DNA of 64,000 nucleotides from assembly GCA_002399975.1 (NCBI GenBank), contig DHER01000087.1, positions 1 through 64,000 on the forward strand, in the 5' to 3' direction. The position numbers and the translations under genes were made by a program. Shown piece after piece: positions 9,679 to 18,588 of this stretch; the stretch's first letter is position 1, and every line of letters begins with the position of its first letter. The notes beneath the pieces are model-generated. The model had not been told where the DNA came from. It saw only the letters and a program-made list of their open reading frames with translations, and searched no databases. This stretch comes from Firmicutes bacterium UBA4845 (lineage in GTDB: Bacteria; Bacillota; Clostridia; Tissierellales; Sedimentibacteraceae).

Positions 9679-10626
9679 TTACCCCCTGATATATATATTT
9701 AAGTCATTCATGACCTTTTCAGCTTCTTCAAACATTTCAACAATTATTTCCTCACAGTTCTGTTCTTTATTGACTAATCCCGCAATTTGCCCTGACATGA
9801 CAGAACCGTAATCTATATCTCCTTCAACTGCTGCTTTGTATAGCCTTCCTCTTCCCAGTCTCTCCATTTCTTCAACAGGAGCATTATTTTTTTCAAGCTT
9901 CTTGAATTTAGTTACAAGCTTATTTTTCAGAACCCTTACTGGGTGCCCTGTTGCTCTTCCGGTAACTGCAGTATCTGTATCTTTTGCCCTTTTAACCTTA
10001 TCTTTATAATTTTGATGTACGCTGCATTCATTAGCCAACAAAAACCTTGTACCGATCTGCACACCCTGTGCTCCTAAACACATTACCGCAGCAATCCCTC
10101 TTCCGTCTCCTATACCTCCTGCTGCAATAGCAGGCACTTTAACGGCATCCACTACCTGAGGTGTAAGGCACATTGTTGTTATCTCTCCTATGTGTCCGCC
10201 TGATTCCATACCTTCACAAATTAATGCGTCAGCACCTAATTTTTCCAAATGTTCGGCAAAAGTAACCGACGGCACTACCGGTATAATTTTTGAACCGGCT
10301 CTTTTCCACAACTTTATAAATTTCCCAGGACTGCCGGCTCCTGTTATTATGACAGGAACTTTTTCTTCCGCCAACAAATTCCCGACTTCATTGACGTATG
10401 GACTTAGCAGCATTACGTTGACACCAAAAGGTTTATTTGTCAGTTTCCTGATTCTTTTTATTTCCTTCTGAAGGGTTTCAGCTGTTCCGTTACCTGCTGC
10501 TATTACACCGAGTCCTCCCGCTTCTGATACTGCCGCAGCCAGTCCTGCATCTGATATTTGAGCCATACCCCCTTGGAATATAGGATACTTTATGTTTAAA
10601 AGGCTGCATATCTTTGTATTTATCAT
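9679..10626 (-). CDS. fabK: Enoyl-ACP reductase II (FMN-dependent)
   Basis: FMN- and NAD(P)H-dependent enoyl-ACP reductase, the Firmicutes alternative to FabI. The 315 residues include YPIFQGGMAQISDAGLAAAVSEAGGLG, GAGSPG, EGMESGGHIGE and VPAIAAGGIGDGRG. Its place directly after acpP and before fabD is the usual FabK gene order and separates it from the paralogue at 5220-6266. An AAGGAG site precedes the ATG. Confidence 0.93.
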   Translation of the reverse strand: MINTKICSLLNIKYPIFQGGMAQISDAGLAAAVSEAGGLGVIAAGNGTAETLQKEIKRIRKLTNKPFGVNVMLLSPYVNEVGNLLAEEKVPVIITGAGSPGKFIKLWKRAGSKIIPVVPSVTFAEHLEKLGADALICEGMESGGHIGEITTMCLTPQVVDAVKVPAIAAGGIGDGRGIAAVMCLGAQGVQIGTRFLLANECSVHQNYKDKVKRAKDTDTAVTGRATGHPVRVLKNKLVTKFKKLEKNNAPVEEMERLGRGRLYKAAVEGDIDYGSVMSGQIAGLVNKEQNCEEIIVEMFEEAEKVMNDLNIYIRG

Positions 10627-10672
10627 ATATTCTCCTTATTAATGACTATATTCTGTATGAGAAAACGCCCCT

Positions 10673-10909
10673 TCAGGCGTTCTTTTTTATTTTATTAATA
10701 TAATCTACCATATTCCCAACAGTAATAAGCTTGTCGTAATCATCTTCTTCAATAGATACATCAAATTCATCTTCAACTTTATTTATTAATTCGAATAAGT
10801 CCAATGAATCTGCACCCAAGTCATCCTTTATTTTGCTTTCCGGTTTTACATTTTCCTCTTCTACATTTAATTCTTCAACTAGAATTGCTCTTATTTTTTC
10901 AAAAATCAT
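10673..10909 (-). CDS. acpP: Acyl carrier protein
   Basis: A 78-residue acidic helical carrier for growing fatty acyl chains. The phosphopantetheine attachment serine is Ser35 in LGADSLDLFELI. The second in-frame ATG (10909) is chosen because the GGGGGTTATA site upstream overlaps the first possible ATG at 10921, which would leave no spacing. It is the first gene of the fab operon, downstream of the promoter at 10989-11017. Confidence 0.96.
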   Translation of the reverse strand: MIFEKIRAILVEELNVEEENVKPESKIKDDLGADSLDLFELINKVEDEFDVSIEEDDYDKLITVGNMVDYINKIKKNA

Positions 10910-10969
10910 TATAACCCCCAATAATTATTTTTAATATTCATTTCTTTGTAATTGATATTTATCATGTTA

Positions 10970-10987
10970 CGAATATTTTGATATTCG
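10970..10987. promoter_or_regulatory. Dyad operator candidate over the fab transcription start
   Basis: Perfect inverted repeat CGAATAT-N4-ATATTCG, starting 1 bp downstream of the -10 box, where transcription should begin. This is a standard position for a repressor of fatty acid genes. It contains TTTGATATTC, which partly resembles a FabT half-site, but it is not a full FabT or FapR consensus. The regulator is not encoded nearby. Confidence 0.6.
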
Positions 10988-10988
10988 A

Positions 10989-11017
10989 AGTATATAACAA
11001 AAAAAACACCTTGTCAA
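10989..11017 (-). promoter_or_regulatory. Sigma-A promoter of the acpP-fab operon
   Basis: On the minus strand TTGACA (11017-11012), a 17-bp spacer with a run of eight T, and TATACT (10994-10989). A perfect -35, near-perfect -10 and optimal spacing make this a strong promoter, 80 bp upstream of acpP. Confidence 0.88.
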
Positions 11018-11061
11018 TATATTTTTACCTTTTTTAAATTAAAGGAACTGATTAAAATGTA

Positions 11062-11093
11062 AAAGCACCTTCATCGTAATAATTTGGTGCTTT
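11062..11093 (-). terminator. Terminator after wecB
   Basis: Inverted repeat AAAGCACC / GGTGCTTT with a 16-base loop, followed on the minus strand by TTACATTTTAAT. It lies 31 bp past the wecB stop and upstream of the fab promoter, separating the two units. Confidence 0.65.
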
Positions 11094-11124
11094 ACTTTTA
11101 GACTGTAAAACTTATTGTTAAATC

Positions 11125-12246
11125 TTATAACATTTTTCTTATAATGGCTTCTTTAATATATTTTGCGGCTTTGCCGTCTCCGTAAGGATTAACCGCATTA
11201 GCCATTCTTTCATATTCTTTTTCATCGTTGACAAGAGTATCTATTTCATCTAATATTGCAGTTTTTTCCGTACCTACGAGTTTTGCAGTGCCTGCCTCAA
11301 TTCCTTCAGGTCTTTCTGTTTCCCTCCTTACGACCAGTACAGGTTTTCCCAGGGAGGGAGCTTCTTCCTGTACGCCTCCTGAATCTGTTACCACAAGGTA
11401 GCACTTTGCCATTAAATTTGTAAACGGAAGATAATCAAGAGGTTCGATTAAATGAATATTTTCCATATTTTCAAATACTCGCAACGCTATTTCTCTCACT
11501 TTCGGATTTAAATGCATAGGATATATAACTTCAATATCCTTATTTTTCTCTGCTGCCTCCTTAACGGCAGAAAAAATGTTCTCCATTGGCTTCCCTATAT
11601 TCTCTCTTCTGTGGGCAGTGAGAAGTATCACCTTCTTATTTTCAAAGTCTATATCATTAAGTTTTTTTTCATTAAACTTATAATTTTTATCTATAACCCA
11701 ATTTAACGCATCAATGGATGTATTTCCTGTAACAAATATTTTGCTGTCATCATAACCTTCTTTTAAAAGATTGTGCCTCGCCCTTTCAGTTGGAGCAAAA
11801 TGAAAATCCGCTAATACACCAGTAAGCTTCCTGTTTGCTTCCTCAGGATACGGTGAGTAGAGATTTCCACTTCTTAGGCCTGCCTCCACATGTCCTATTT
11901 TAACTTGATGATAAAATGCCGCCAGCGCACCGGAAAATACTGTAGTCGTATCTCCCTGAACAAGTATCAGATCCGGACTGAATTCTTCTGCAATATCTTC
12001 TAATCCTATTAGTGATTTGCATGTAATCTGTGTCAGCGTCTGCCCACTTTTGAATATATTCAAATCATAATCCGGCTTAATGTCAAATATTTTTAAAACC
12101 TGGTCAAGCATATATCTGTGTTGTGCTGTTACGCAAATCTTTGTAATGAAATGTTCTTCGTCATCCTTCAGGGCTTTTACTACAGGAGCCATTTTAACAG
12201 CCTCCGGACGTGTCCCGAAAATAACGAGCACCTTAATTTTATTCAT
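11125..12246 (-). CDS. wecB: UDP-N-acetylglucosamine 2-epimerase (non-hydrolysing)
   Basis: Interconverts UDP-GlcNAc and UDP-ManNAc for cell-surface polymer synthesis. The 373-residue GT-B fold protein has FGTRPEAVKMAPV at the N terminus, LVQGDTTTVFSGALAAFYH, HVEAGLRSG, LTAHRREN and VTDSGGVQEEAP. It follows the WecA/TagO-type transferase by 10 bp, a pairing typical of teichoic acid or capsule linkage-unit synthesis. GGAGGATTC precedes the ATG. mnaA is an equivalent name. Confidence 0.94.
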   Translation of the reverse strand: MNKIKVLVIFGTRPEAVKMAPVVKALKDDEEHFITKICVTAQHRYMLDQVLKIFDIKPDYDLNIFKSGQTLTQITCKSLIGLEDIAEEFSPDLILVQGDTTTVFSGALAAFYHQVKIGHVEAGLRSGNLYSPYPEEANRKLTGVLADFHFAPTERARHNLLKEGYDDSKIFVTGNTSIDALNWVIDKNYKFNEKKLNDIDFENKKVILLTAHRRENIGKPMENIFSAVKEAAEKNKDIEVIYPMHLNPKVREIALRVFENMENIHLIEPLDYLPFTNLMAKCYLVVTDSGGVQEEAPSLGKPVLVVRRETERPEGIEAGTAKLVGTEKTAILDEIDTLVNDEKEYERMANAVNPYGDGKAAKYIKEAIIRKML

Positions 12247-12256
12247 GAATCCTCCA

Positions 12257-13285
12257 CTATTGTTCTTTTTCTTTAAACAAACCGCCTACCTTAGCAAAAT
12301 AAAATACTATAACTACAACTATAGTAGCTACTATTATGCCTACTAAAGGCTCAGTATCGGCTATTGTTATAGACACTATTCCCAACATCATGCTTATAAA
12401 ATACATTATTAGAACAGTCTGTCGCTGATTAAGCCCTGACTTCATAAGCTTATGGTGCAAGTGTTCCTTGTCTGCCTCCATTATAGGCTTCTTATTTATA
12501 AATCTCCTAATGATAGCAAAGGTTGTATCAAAAATAGGAAGACCAAGTGCAAACACAGGAACTGCCAAGGCAACAGCAGCTACACTTTTAACCATTCCCA
12601 TAACAGAAGTAACTGCCAACATATACCCTAAAAGCAATGCCCCTGCATCTCCCATAAATATCTTTGCAGGATTAAAATTAAATGGAAGAAATCCTAAAGA
12701 TGCACCTGCAATAATTGCACACTGCATAACTATAAAATCATACCCCATTTTTGAAGCAGTAAAAAGAAGTGTAGTAGCAGCTATGCTTGCAACTCCGGAA
12801 GCAAGCCCATCTAAACCGTCTATTAGATTAATAGTGTTTGTAATTCCCACAATCCAAAACAATGTCAGAGGGTAAGAAAGCCAGCTAAGCAAGTAGCTCA
12901 TTCCTGTATCTGAAAGAGGGTTTGTAATAAAATGAATCTGCACTCCCCCTTTTATGGCAACGAGAGCAGCTACAATCTGCATTAGTAATTTTACTTTAGC
13001 AGGCAAATCATACATATCATCAACAATACCTGTCAGTACAATTATCGTTGCTCCTGCCATTACATGCAAACTTGTTTCAGTATGAGGCATGTACACAAAC
13101 ATACATGCCATTATTGAAATATAAATTGCCAATCCTCCAAAATATGGTATCGGCTTATTATGTATTTTTCTTGGGCTTTTAGGCACATCCAAAGCACCAA
13201 CTTTAATTGCAAGCTTTCGGGCAGGAGGTGTCATTATAAAAGAAATGATTACAGCTGAAATAAAAGCTATAAAATTATTTATCAT
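12257..13285 (-). CDS. Undecaprenyl-phosphate GlcNAc-1-phosphate transferase (WecA/TagO type)
   Basis: Polytopic membrane enzyme (342 residues, about 10-11 hydrophobic segments) of the MraY/WecA family that starts lipid-linked polymer synthesis. Visible motifs are the catalytic VDDMYDLPAK, NLIDGLDGLASG, MGDAGALLLGY and the cytoplasmic HLHHKL. A TTG 6 bases upstream would give no spacing from GAGGA; the ATG at 13285 has 6 bases, so I use it. It overlaps the end of rpiB by no more than a few bases and precedes wecB. Confidence 0.9.
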   Translation of the reverse strand: MINNFIAFISAVIISFIMTPPARKLAIKVGALDVPKSPRKIHNKPIPYFGGLAIYISIMACMFVYMPHTETSLHVMAGATIIVLTGIVDDMYDLPAKVKLLMQIVAALVAIKGGVQIHFITNPLSDTGMSYLLSWLSYPLTLFWIVGITNTINLIDGLDGLASGVASIAATTLLFTASKMGYDFIVMQCAIIAGASLGFLPFNFNPAKIFMGDAGALLLGYMLAVTSVMGMVKSVAAVALAVPVFALGLPIFDTTFAIIRRFINKKPIMEADKEHLHHKLMKSGLNQRQTVLIMYFISMMLGIVSITIADTEPLVGIIVATIVVVIVFYFAKVGGLFKEKEQ

Positions 13286-13287
13286 TA

Positions 13288-13734
13288 TCAATCCTCTGTT
13301 TTTTCTATTTCCATTAATTTTTTGACTCTATTCTCATGTCTTCCCCCTTCGAATTCTGTAGAAAGCCATACATCAACAATACCCACGGCAACGCCTTCTC
13401 CCAATACCCGTCCCCCGAGAGCAAGCATATTTGCATTGTTATGCAATCTTGACATTCTTGACATATATTCATTTGTACACAAAGCACATCTTATTCCCTT
13501 TACTTTATTTGCGGCTATAGAAATTCCTATACCAGTTCCGCAAAATACTATTCCTTTATCTGCTTCACCACTTGCAACCAGTTCTGCCGCCTTTTGCCCA
13601 TAATCAGGATAATCGACGGAAGCATTGCCGTATACTCCTATATCCATTATATTATAACCCCTTTTTATTAAATGTTCCTTAATTATCTCTTTTAATTGAA
13701 ATCCTCCATGATCACAAGCTAATACTATTTTCAT
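13288..13734 (-). CDS. rpiB: Ribose-5-phosphate isomerase B
   Basis: Interconverts ribose 5-phosphate and ribulose 5-phosphate. The 148 residues show ACDHGGFQLK, GVYGNASVDYPDYG and the active-site cysteine region GIVFCGTGIGISIAANK. RpiB, YwlE-type phosphatase and TsaC adjacency is a conserved Firmicutes arrangement (ywlC-ywlE-ywlF in Bacillus), which supports all three calls. Confidence 0.94.
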   Translation of the reverse strand: MKIVLACDHGGFQLKEIIKEHLIKRGYNIMDIGVYGNASVDYPDYGQKAAELVASGEADKGIVFCGTGIGISIAANKVKGIRCALCTNEYMSRMSRLHNNANMLALGGRVLGEGVAVGIVDVWLSTEFEGGRHENRVKKLMEIEKTED

Positions 13735-13792
13735 TTTATACTCTCCATTTAACAGTAAAAATCAATTGCCGCCTTACAATTGCTTCACTTTG

Positions 13793-14272
13793 CTAATCTT
13801 TTGTATCTAATCTTTTTATTATTTTTCTTAAATTTACTTCTATTTCTTCAGCAGTTTTTTCATAAACATTATAGTCTAATCCAAAAGGATCAACAATATC
13901 CAAATTTCTGCCGGATATATTCTCATTATTAGTAATATGAGCATATTCTTTCAATGTATATATTTTTTTATGATACTCAGGAAAAAATTTAATAATTACG
14001 TTTTTCTGCTCATTGGTCATACAGAGAATTAAATCCGATTCTCCAATAATTTTTTTATTAAGCTGTCTTGCCTTATGAGCTTTTATGTCAATTCCTTTTT
14101 TGCTTAACACTCTAATTGCTTTTTCATTGGCATCTTCACCTTCGAAAGCACTTATGCCTGCCGATGACACGTTAATATCCTCTATATTGCTTTCTTTCAG
14201 CAAGAATTTGAGTATGCCTTCAGCCATACTGCTTCTACAGGTGTTTCCGGTACAAACAAACAATATATTCAT
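13793..14272 (-). CDS. Low-molecular-weight protein-tyrosine/arginine phosphatase
   Basis: The 159 residues start MNILFVCTGNTCRSSMAEG, which holds the C(X)5R-S phosphatase loop, and end with the catalytic aspartate region VDPFGLD. In this gene context (next to tsaC and rpiB) it corresponds to Bacillus YwlE, a protein-arginine phosphatase. The Thr in the P-loop (CTGNTCR), which YwlE also has, supports arginine over tyrosine specificity, but that is inference. The ATG at 14272, after GAGGTTTTT, is preferred over an upstream TTG. Confidence 0.88.
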   Translation of the reverse strand: MNILFVCTGNTCRSSMAEGILKFLLKESNIEDINVSSAGISAFEGEDANEKAIRVLSKKGIDIKAHKARQLNKKIIGESDLILCMTNEQKNVIIKFFPEYHKKIYTLKEYAHITNNENISGRNLDIVDPFGLDYNVYEKTAEEIEVNLRKIIKRLDTKD

Positions 14273-14279
14273 AAAAACC

Positions 14280-15329
14280 TCACACAATTATTGTTCTGCT
14301 GGAAGCCTTGCCGAGACGGTTCATTATTGCCTTGCCCAGGCCCTTTTCTTCAACTGCTTCAGCAAGGATAATATCCACTCCCAAATGATCAAATTCCCTT
14401 AAATCTTTAAATAAATTAGCCGAAATAGTAAGAGGATTCGTTCTGTCCCCGCATACTATTGTAGATTTGCCTGTATATTTTTTTTCTGTTTGTACTGTGG
14501 ACATAATTCCAATCTTATATCCCTCAGCACTAAATTTTTCATATTCCTCATTTATCTTTCCCGCAATATTTTCTATGTTGCCTTTATAAAGTAAAACCTT
14601 GGCTTTAGGAGAATAATGCCTGTATTTTTGTCCCGGTGATTTAGGAACTGTTTTATCGTCACTTTTAATAATTGCCGGATCATATTCACAACTTCCTAAA
14701 ACACTTATCACATCTTCTCTCGTAACTCCTCCCGGCCTTAAAATCATCGGAATTTCACTTGTCATATCAACTACAGTAGATTCTAATCCTATATCAGTTC
14801 TGCCGCCATCAATAATCATGTCAACCTTGCCCATTAAATCTTCTGCAACGTGAGCAGCTTCAGTTGGACTTGGCTTGCCTGAAGTGTTTGCACTAGGAGC
14901 GGCAATAGGCTTTTTGCTTTCCTTTATCAAAGCAAGGGCTATCTTGTTTGCCGGGAAACGTATTGCAGCAGTTTCAAGCCCTGCAGTTATTTTATCCGAT
15001 AAAATATCCTTTTTATATAAAATCATGGTCAACGGCCCAGGCCAATATTTTTCAGCAAGTTTTTTTGCATTATCGGGAACTTCTGCCGCTAAATTGTACA
15101 ACTCATCAAAATCCGCTATGTGGACAATCAAAGGATTGTCTTGCGGCCTTCCTTTTGCCTTAAATATTTTATCAACGGCTTGTTCATTCAATGTGTCTGC
15201 ACCGATGCCATAAACTGTTTCCGTGGGAAACACAACCACTCCGCCTTCGTTTATAATGTGGGCTGCCCTTTTTATTATTTTATAATCAATGTTTTCAGGA
15301 TCCACTTTCACGATTTCGGTTTTAATCAT
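14280..15329 (-). CDS. tsaC: Threonylcarbamoyl-AMP synthase (Sua5/TsaC)
   Basis: Makes threonylcarbamoyl-AMP for the t6A37 modification of ANN-decoding tRNAs. The 349 residues have an N-terminal YrdC domain (about 10-200; GGVVVFPTETVYGIGADT, KGRPQDNPLIVHI, RFPAN, SANTSGKPSPT) and a C-terminal Sua5 domain, so this is the long Sua5 form. Three ATG/TTG starts are possible; AAAGGG is 9 bases from the ATG at 15329 but abuts the one at 15338, so I take 15329. Confidence 0.92.
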   Translation of the reverse strand: MIKTEIVKVDPENIDYKIIKRAAHIINEGGVVVFPTETVYGIGADTLNEQAVDKIFKAKGRPQDNPLIVHIADFDELYNLAAEVPDNAKKLAEKYWPGPLTMILYKKDILSDKITAGLETAAIRFPANKIALALIKESKKPIAAPSANTSGKPSPTEAAHVAEDLMGKVDMIIDGGRTDIGLESTVVDMTSEIPMILRPGGVTREDVISVLGSCEYDPAIIKSDDKTVPKSPGQKYRHYSPKAKVLLYKGNIENIAGKINEEYEKFSAEGYKIGIMSTVQTEKKYTGKSTIVCGDRTNPLTISANLFKDLREFDHLGVDIILAEAVEEKGLGKAIMNRLGKASSRTIIV

Positions 15330-15529
15330 TTCTTTCATCCCTTTATAACAAAAATATATCAATTATTAACTATTTATAAATGTACAAAACCTCATGTGTT
15401 TATTTATATTTTACCAACGTTCATTATATACTATATCATTCCCATAAACAAGAATTTACTTAATTAAATTTTATTTCTTAAATTTCCTAATTCACATATA
15501 TATTAATAATGAATATTATGGAGGACAAA

Positions 15530-16267
15530 TTGGATATTTTATATTATTTTATAACCGGATTTATAGTGGGCGGAATAGGAACACTCATAGGTGGGTTAAT
15601 TTCTGCTGTGATCCATAACCCCAGCGACAGAACCGTAGCATGGATGCTAAGCTTTGCGGCGGGAGTTATGCTGTCAATTATATCTTTTGACCTTATGCCT
15701 GAAGCATACGAAATAGGAGGCTTTTTCATAGTTACATTGGGACTTTCAATAGGGCTTATTATAGTATTTGCCGCAGAAAAAATAATACCCTCCCAAAAAT
15801 TAAACCGCTATAAAGGAAAAAAACTAAGTTACATAAAAATGAGCTTAATCATAATGATAAGCATGAGTATTCATAATTTCCCGGAAGGGATAGCAATTGG
15901 CTCCAGTGCTGTTTATTCGAAAAATTTAGGACTAAAAATAGCAATTTTAATTGCTGTTCACGACATACCTGAAGGCCTGAGCGTAGGTATGCCGTTAATA
16001 ATGGCGGGAGCATCTCCCCGGTCGGCTGTACTGCTGACTTTATTGACGGGACTGCCTACGGCATTCGGTGCCGTATTCGGCTCTATACTTGGAGGTGTTT
16101 CAAAATATTTCATTGCTTGCTGCCTCTCTTCTGCAGCAAGCTGCATGCTTTACGTTTCATCAAGCGAACTCATACCCGAGGCAAATTCCATTCATAATGG
16201 AAAAAGTACCTCTGTCTTCCTGCTGATTGGTTTTATTTGCGGGTGCTTTTTGTCATTTGCAGTTTAA
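15530..16267 (+). CDS. ZIP-family metal transporter, TTG start
   Basis: Polytopic membrane protein (245 residues, about 8 helices) of the ZIP family, for uptake of zinc or other divalent metals. It has the paired metal motifs HNFPEGIAIG and HDIPEGLSVG in the central helices. The only good Shine-Dalgarno, GGAGG at 15520-15524, lies 5 bases before a TTG at 15530; the ATGs at 15509 and 15518 have no site. The annotated start is therefore TTG, giving MDILYYFITG. It is monocistronic and divergent from tsaC. Confidence 0.85.
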   Translation: MDILYYFITGFIVGGIGTLIGGLISAVIHNPSDRTVAWMLSFAAGVMLSIISFDLMPEAYEIGGFFIVTLGLSIGLIIVFAAEKIIPSQKLNRYKGKKLSYIKMSLIIMISMSIHNFPEGIAIGSSAVYSKNLGLKIAILIAVHDIPEGLSVGMPLIMAGASPRSAVLLTLLTGLPTAFGAVFGSILGGVSKYFIACCLSSAASCMLYVSSSELIPEANSIHNGKSTSVFLLIGFICGCFLSFAV

Positions 16268-16492
16268 TTATGCTTCATTATATATGTTTTCATATGCAAG
16301 ACTGTCATTTGAAATAATTAATTTAAGCTTATCTATATCGTCGCTGTAAAATCTTACGCATAATCCACAGCTTGAACTTATGCTTCTGGGCACAGGTATT
16401 ATTTTGTATTGAATATCATATTTTTTTAGAGCAGCTTCTGCCTTCATTGCATAAGAAACTGACTTAAAAGTCATGTAATTATATTGTTTCAT
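16268..16492 (-). CDS. DUF3343 protein
   Basis: A 74-residue protein of the DUF3343 family: the N-terminal YMTFKSVSYAMKAEAALKK, a central IIPVPRSISSSCGLCVRF with a CGLC pair, and an acidic C terminus. The family is common in anaerobic Firmicutes and has been suggested to carry sulfur or selenium through the CxxC-like pair; the function is not established. The start is the ATG after GAAGGTATAAT. It converges on the ZIP transporter and ends immediately next to it. Confidence 0.75.
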   Translation of the reverse strand: MKQYNYMTFKSVSYAMKAEAALKKYDIQYKIIPVPRSISSSCGLCVRFYSDDIDKLKLIISNDSLAYENIYNEA

Positions 16493-16571
16493 ATTATACC
16501 TTCGTAATTTTCTTTGTATGATAAATCTTTCATTAAAATAAGTATAGCACAGAGGCAAATAAAGCCGAAAT

Positions 16572-16613
16572 AAAATAAAGTTATAATCATTTGTATGATT
16601 ATAACTTTATTTT
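16572..16613. terminator. Perfect 19-bp stem terminator
   Basis: Arms 16572-16590 and 16595-16613 are perfect complements around a TTGT loop, with A/T tails on both sides. It lies between DUF3343 and the HD nucleotidase, both minus strand, and should end the HD gene transcript. Confidence 0.75.
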
Positions 16614-16651
16614 TTGTTCGAGATAACCCTGCCGGCACAATTGCAAATTAG

Positions 16652-17233
16652 TTACATTTCATCCAAAGTAAGGCTGTAACCATCTAAAAATTCATCCATG
16701 AATATTTTCACATCCTGCCTGTTCATACTGTTGATTTCCCGAAGCAAAGACTGTTTTGCCTTGACAAATTCCCGATTGCCTGATTTTTCCTCTTCAATAC
16801 ATTTTATATATGCGCTTATTTTATCAGCCGCTTTAATTGTTCTCCAAATTTCTTCATCCTCTTTCCTTGGAATCAGCACAGGCTCATAGTCTTCGTAAAA
16901 ATCTTTAGGAAGCAATTTTAAAAGGCTCTTGTTAGCCGATGTTTCCACTTCTTTATATGCAGTTTTTATAGCAGGATTAAAATATTTCACAGGAGTAGGC
17001 ATGTCTCCGGTTAAAATTTCAGCAGCATCATGGTAAATCGCATACAAGACTGTCTTATAGGAATCAATATCCTTGTTAAGCCGCTTTTTCTGGATAATTG
17101 TCAGGGCATGTGCGATTACAGCAACATCTAAACTGTGTTCGGACACATTTTCCTCTTTTGCGCTATGCATTAAACCCCAGCGGTTTATATATTTCATTCT
17201 TGATATAAAAGCAAAAAAATTTGATTTTTTCAT
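16652..17233 (-). CDS. HD-domain 5'-deoxynucleotidase, YfbR-like
   Basis: A 193-residue HD-family phosphohydrolase. The metal ligands are visible as H in EHSLDVAVIAHAL, the HD pair in YHDAAEILTGDMPTP and a distal D in AADKISAY. The opening FFAFISRMKYINRWGLM and the GDMPTPVKYF motif match the YfbR deoxyribonucleoside 5'-monophosphatase family. It lies alone between terminators, so the context adds nothing. Confidence 0.85.
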   Translation of the reverse strand: MKKSNFFAFISRMKYINRWGLMHSAKEENVSEHSLDVAVIAHALTIIQKKRLNKDIDSYKTVLYAIYHDAAEILTGDMPTPVKYFNPAIKTAYKEVETSANKSLLKLLPKDFYEDYEPVLIPRKEDEEIWRTIKAADKISAYIKCIEEEKSGNREFVKAKQSLLREINSMNRQDVKIFMDEFLDGYSLTLDEM

Positions 17234-17312
17234 TATTTTTTAATCCTTACCCTACAAAACACAAAGTAAACCGGTTTTTCGCCCGTCTCTGTCAAATCAA
17301 TTGACCTCGTCG

Positions 17313-18431
17313 TTACTTATCAACTGCCGCAGTGGCTCCGTTGCTTTTCATTATTTCTTTCAATCCGTCTGTAGTCTCAATCTTACCATCCTTAAAAACC
17401 CAAATAGCCTCTACTCCGTCTAATGAATCAACAAACGCCTTGCTTTTTTCGAACGGAAGGAGAAATACTATTTTTGACATAAAATCTGCTTTCCCGGAAT
17501 CTTCAGTGACTATGGTCACAGCCCTGTAATAATCTCCGGGCATCAATGTTTCGGGATCAATTATGTGGTGCATAATCTTATCTCCAACCTTGTAAAACCT
17601 CTGGTAGTCGCCGCTTGTTACTATAGATTTATCTGTTACATATATCGTTTCAAGTATATTTTCATCCGAATTTCCCAATATGCTGTCTGGATTTTGAATA
17701 CCGATACCCCATCTGTCCCTGGTGTCGTCCATTGGTTTACCAAAAGTACGAACATTTCCGCCGGCACTTATAATTCCTGATATAAGACCTTCATTAACTA
17801 TTTCCTTGGCAACTATCTCTGTAGCATATCCTTTTGCAACGCCACCTACATCAAGGCTCATTAAAGGGTCATTCAAGTAAACTGTACTATCTCCTACATC
17901 TACTATTACTTTGTTAATGTCCGTATGTTCATTTGCCGCACGCAGCACGTCCATAGGAGGTATCTTTGCATCTGCCGGATTAGCTTCAGCCTCGTCCCTG
18001 TATTCATGCCAGATTTTAAGAACAGAACCTAACGCTATGTTTGTTTGAGTTCCCATTTCTTCGTACATTTGTTTAGAAAAAAGTATTAAATCTATAATTT
18101 CCCTGTCCACCTTTACTGGTTTTACCCCTGCATTGTCATTGATCGTTTTTATATTATTGATCCCTTCATAATCATTATATATGTCATATAGTTTATGAAG
18201 CTCCATCATTCTTTCATGAATTTTTTCAGCATACTCGTTAAATTTTTCTTCCGTCTCGGTATAACCTACAACTTGTGTAACTGTATCAAATGTATCCATA
18301 AAAGAATAAGAATATTTTTTATATACCGATTGATCCGCAGGTTCTTGGCTTTTTTCACATCCCGCTAAAAACACAAAAATTAAAATTCCTGCCAACATTA
18401 GAGGAATTGATCTCGAAATTGATTTTTTCAT
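17313..18431 (-). CDS. apbE: FAD:protein FMN transferase (ApbE), lipoprotein
   Basis: Covalently attaches FMN from FAD to threonine or serine in target proteins, here outside the membrane. The 372-residue precursor has a lipobox FVFLAGC near residue 25. The core shows YSFMDTFDTVTQV, SLDVGGVAKGYATEIV, SAGGNVRTFG, the metal-binding TSGDYQRF, and HHIIDPETLMPG. The ATG at 18431 is preferred over a GTG that overlaps the AGGGTG site. A plausible target is the FMN-binding lipoprotein at 36132-36641. Confidence 0.93.
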   Translation of the reverse strand: MKKSISRSIPLMLAGILIFVFLAGCEKSQEPADQSVYKKYSYSFMDTFDTVTQVVGYTETEEKFNEYAEKIHERMMELHKLYDIYNDYEGINNIKTINDNAGVKPVKVDREIIDLILFSKQMYEEMGTQTNIALGSVLKIWHEYRDEAEANPADAKIPPMDVLRAANEHTDINKVIVDVGDSTVYLNDPLMSLDVGGVAKGYATEIVAKEIVNEGLISGIISAGGNVRTFGKPMDDTRDRWGIGIQNPDSILGNSDENILETIYVTDKSIVTSGDYQRFYKVGDKIMHHIIDPETLMPGDYYRAVTIVTEDSGKADFMSKIVFLLPFEKSKAFVDSLDGVEAIWVFKDGKIETTDGLKEIMKSNGATAAVDK

Positions 18432-18540
18432 ACTATTTATCACCCTAAATTATAATACCAAATAAAACTAAGAATAGCAATAAAATTCATAATGAAGAAA
18501 TTGGAAACATCAAGCCGTCACCCATGCTGGGCGCACAAAA

Positions 18541-18561
18541 AAAGGATGGTATCCATCCTTT
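18541..18561 (-). terminator. Terminator after the DUF1540 gene
   Basis: Perfect stem AAAGGATGG-N3-CCATCCTTT followed on the minus strand by a run of seven T (the stem tail extends to 18537). It lies 28 bp past the DUF1540 stop. Confidence 0.85.
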
Positions 18562-18588
18562 CAAAATTATATGTTTATATGTTTAATA

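Noticed and set aside
9111..9811. Several 60-140-codon plus-strand frames opposite fabD/fabK
   Set aside because: They are antisense shadows of well-conserved genes, with low-complexity composition and no ribosome sites.
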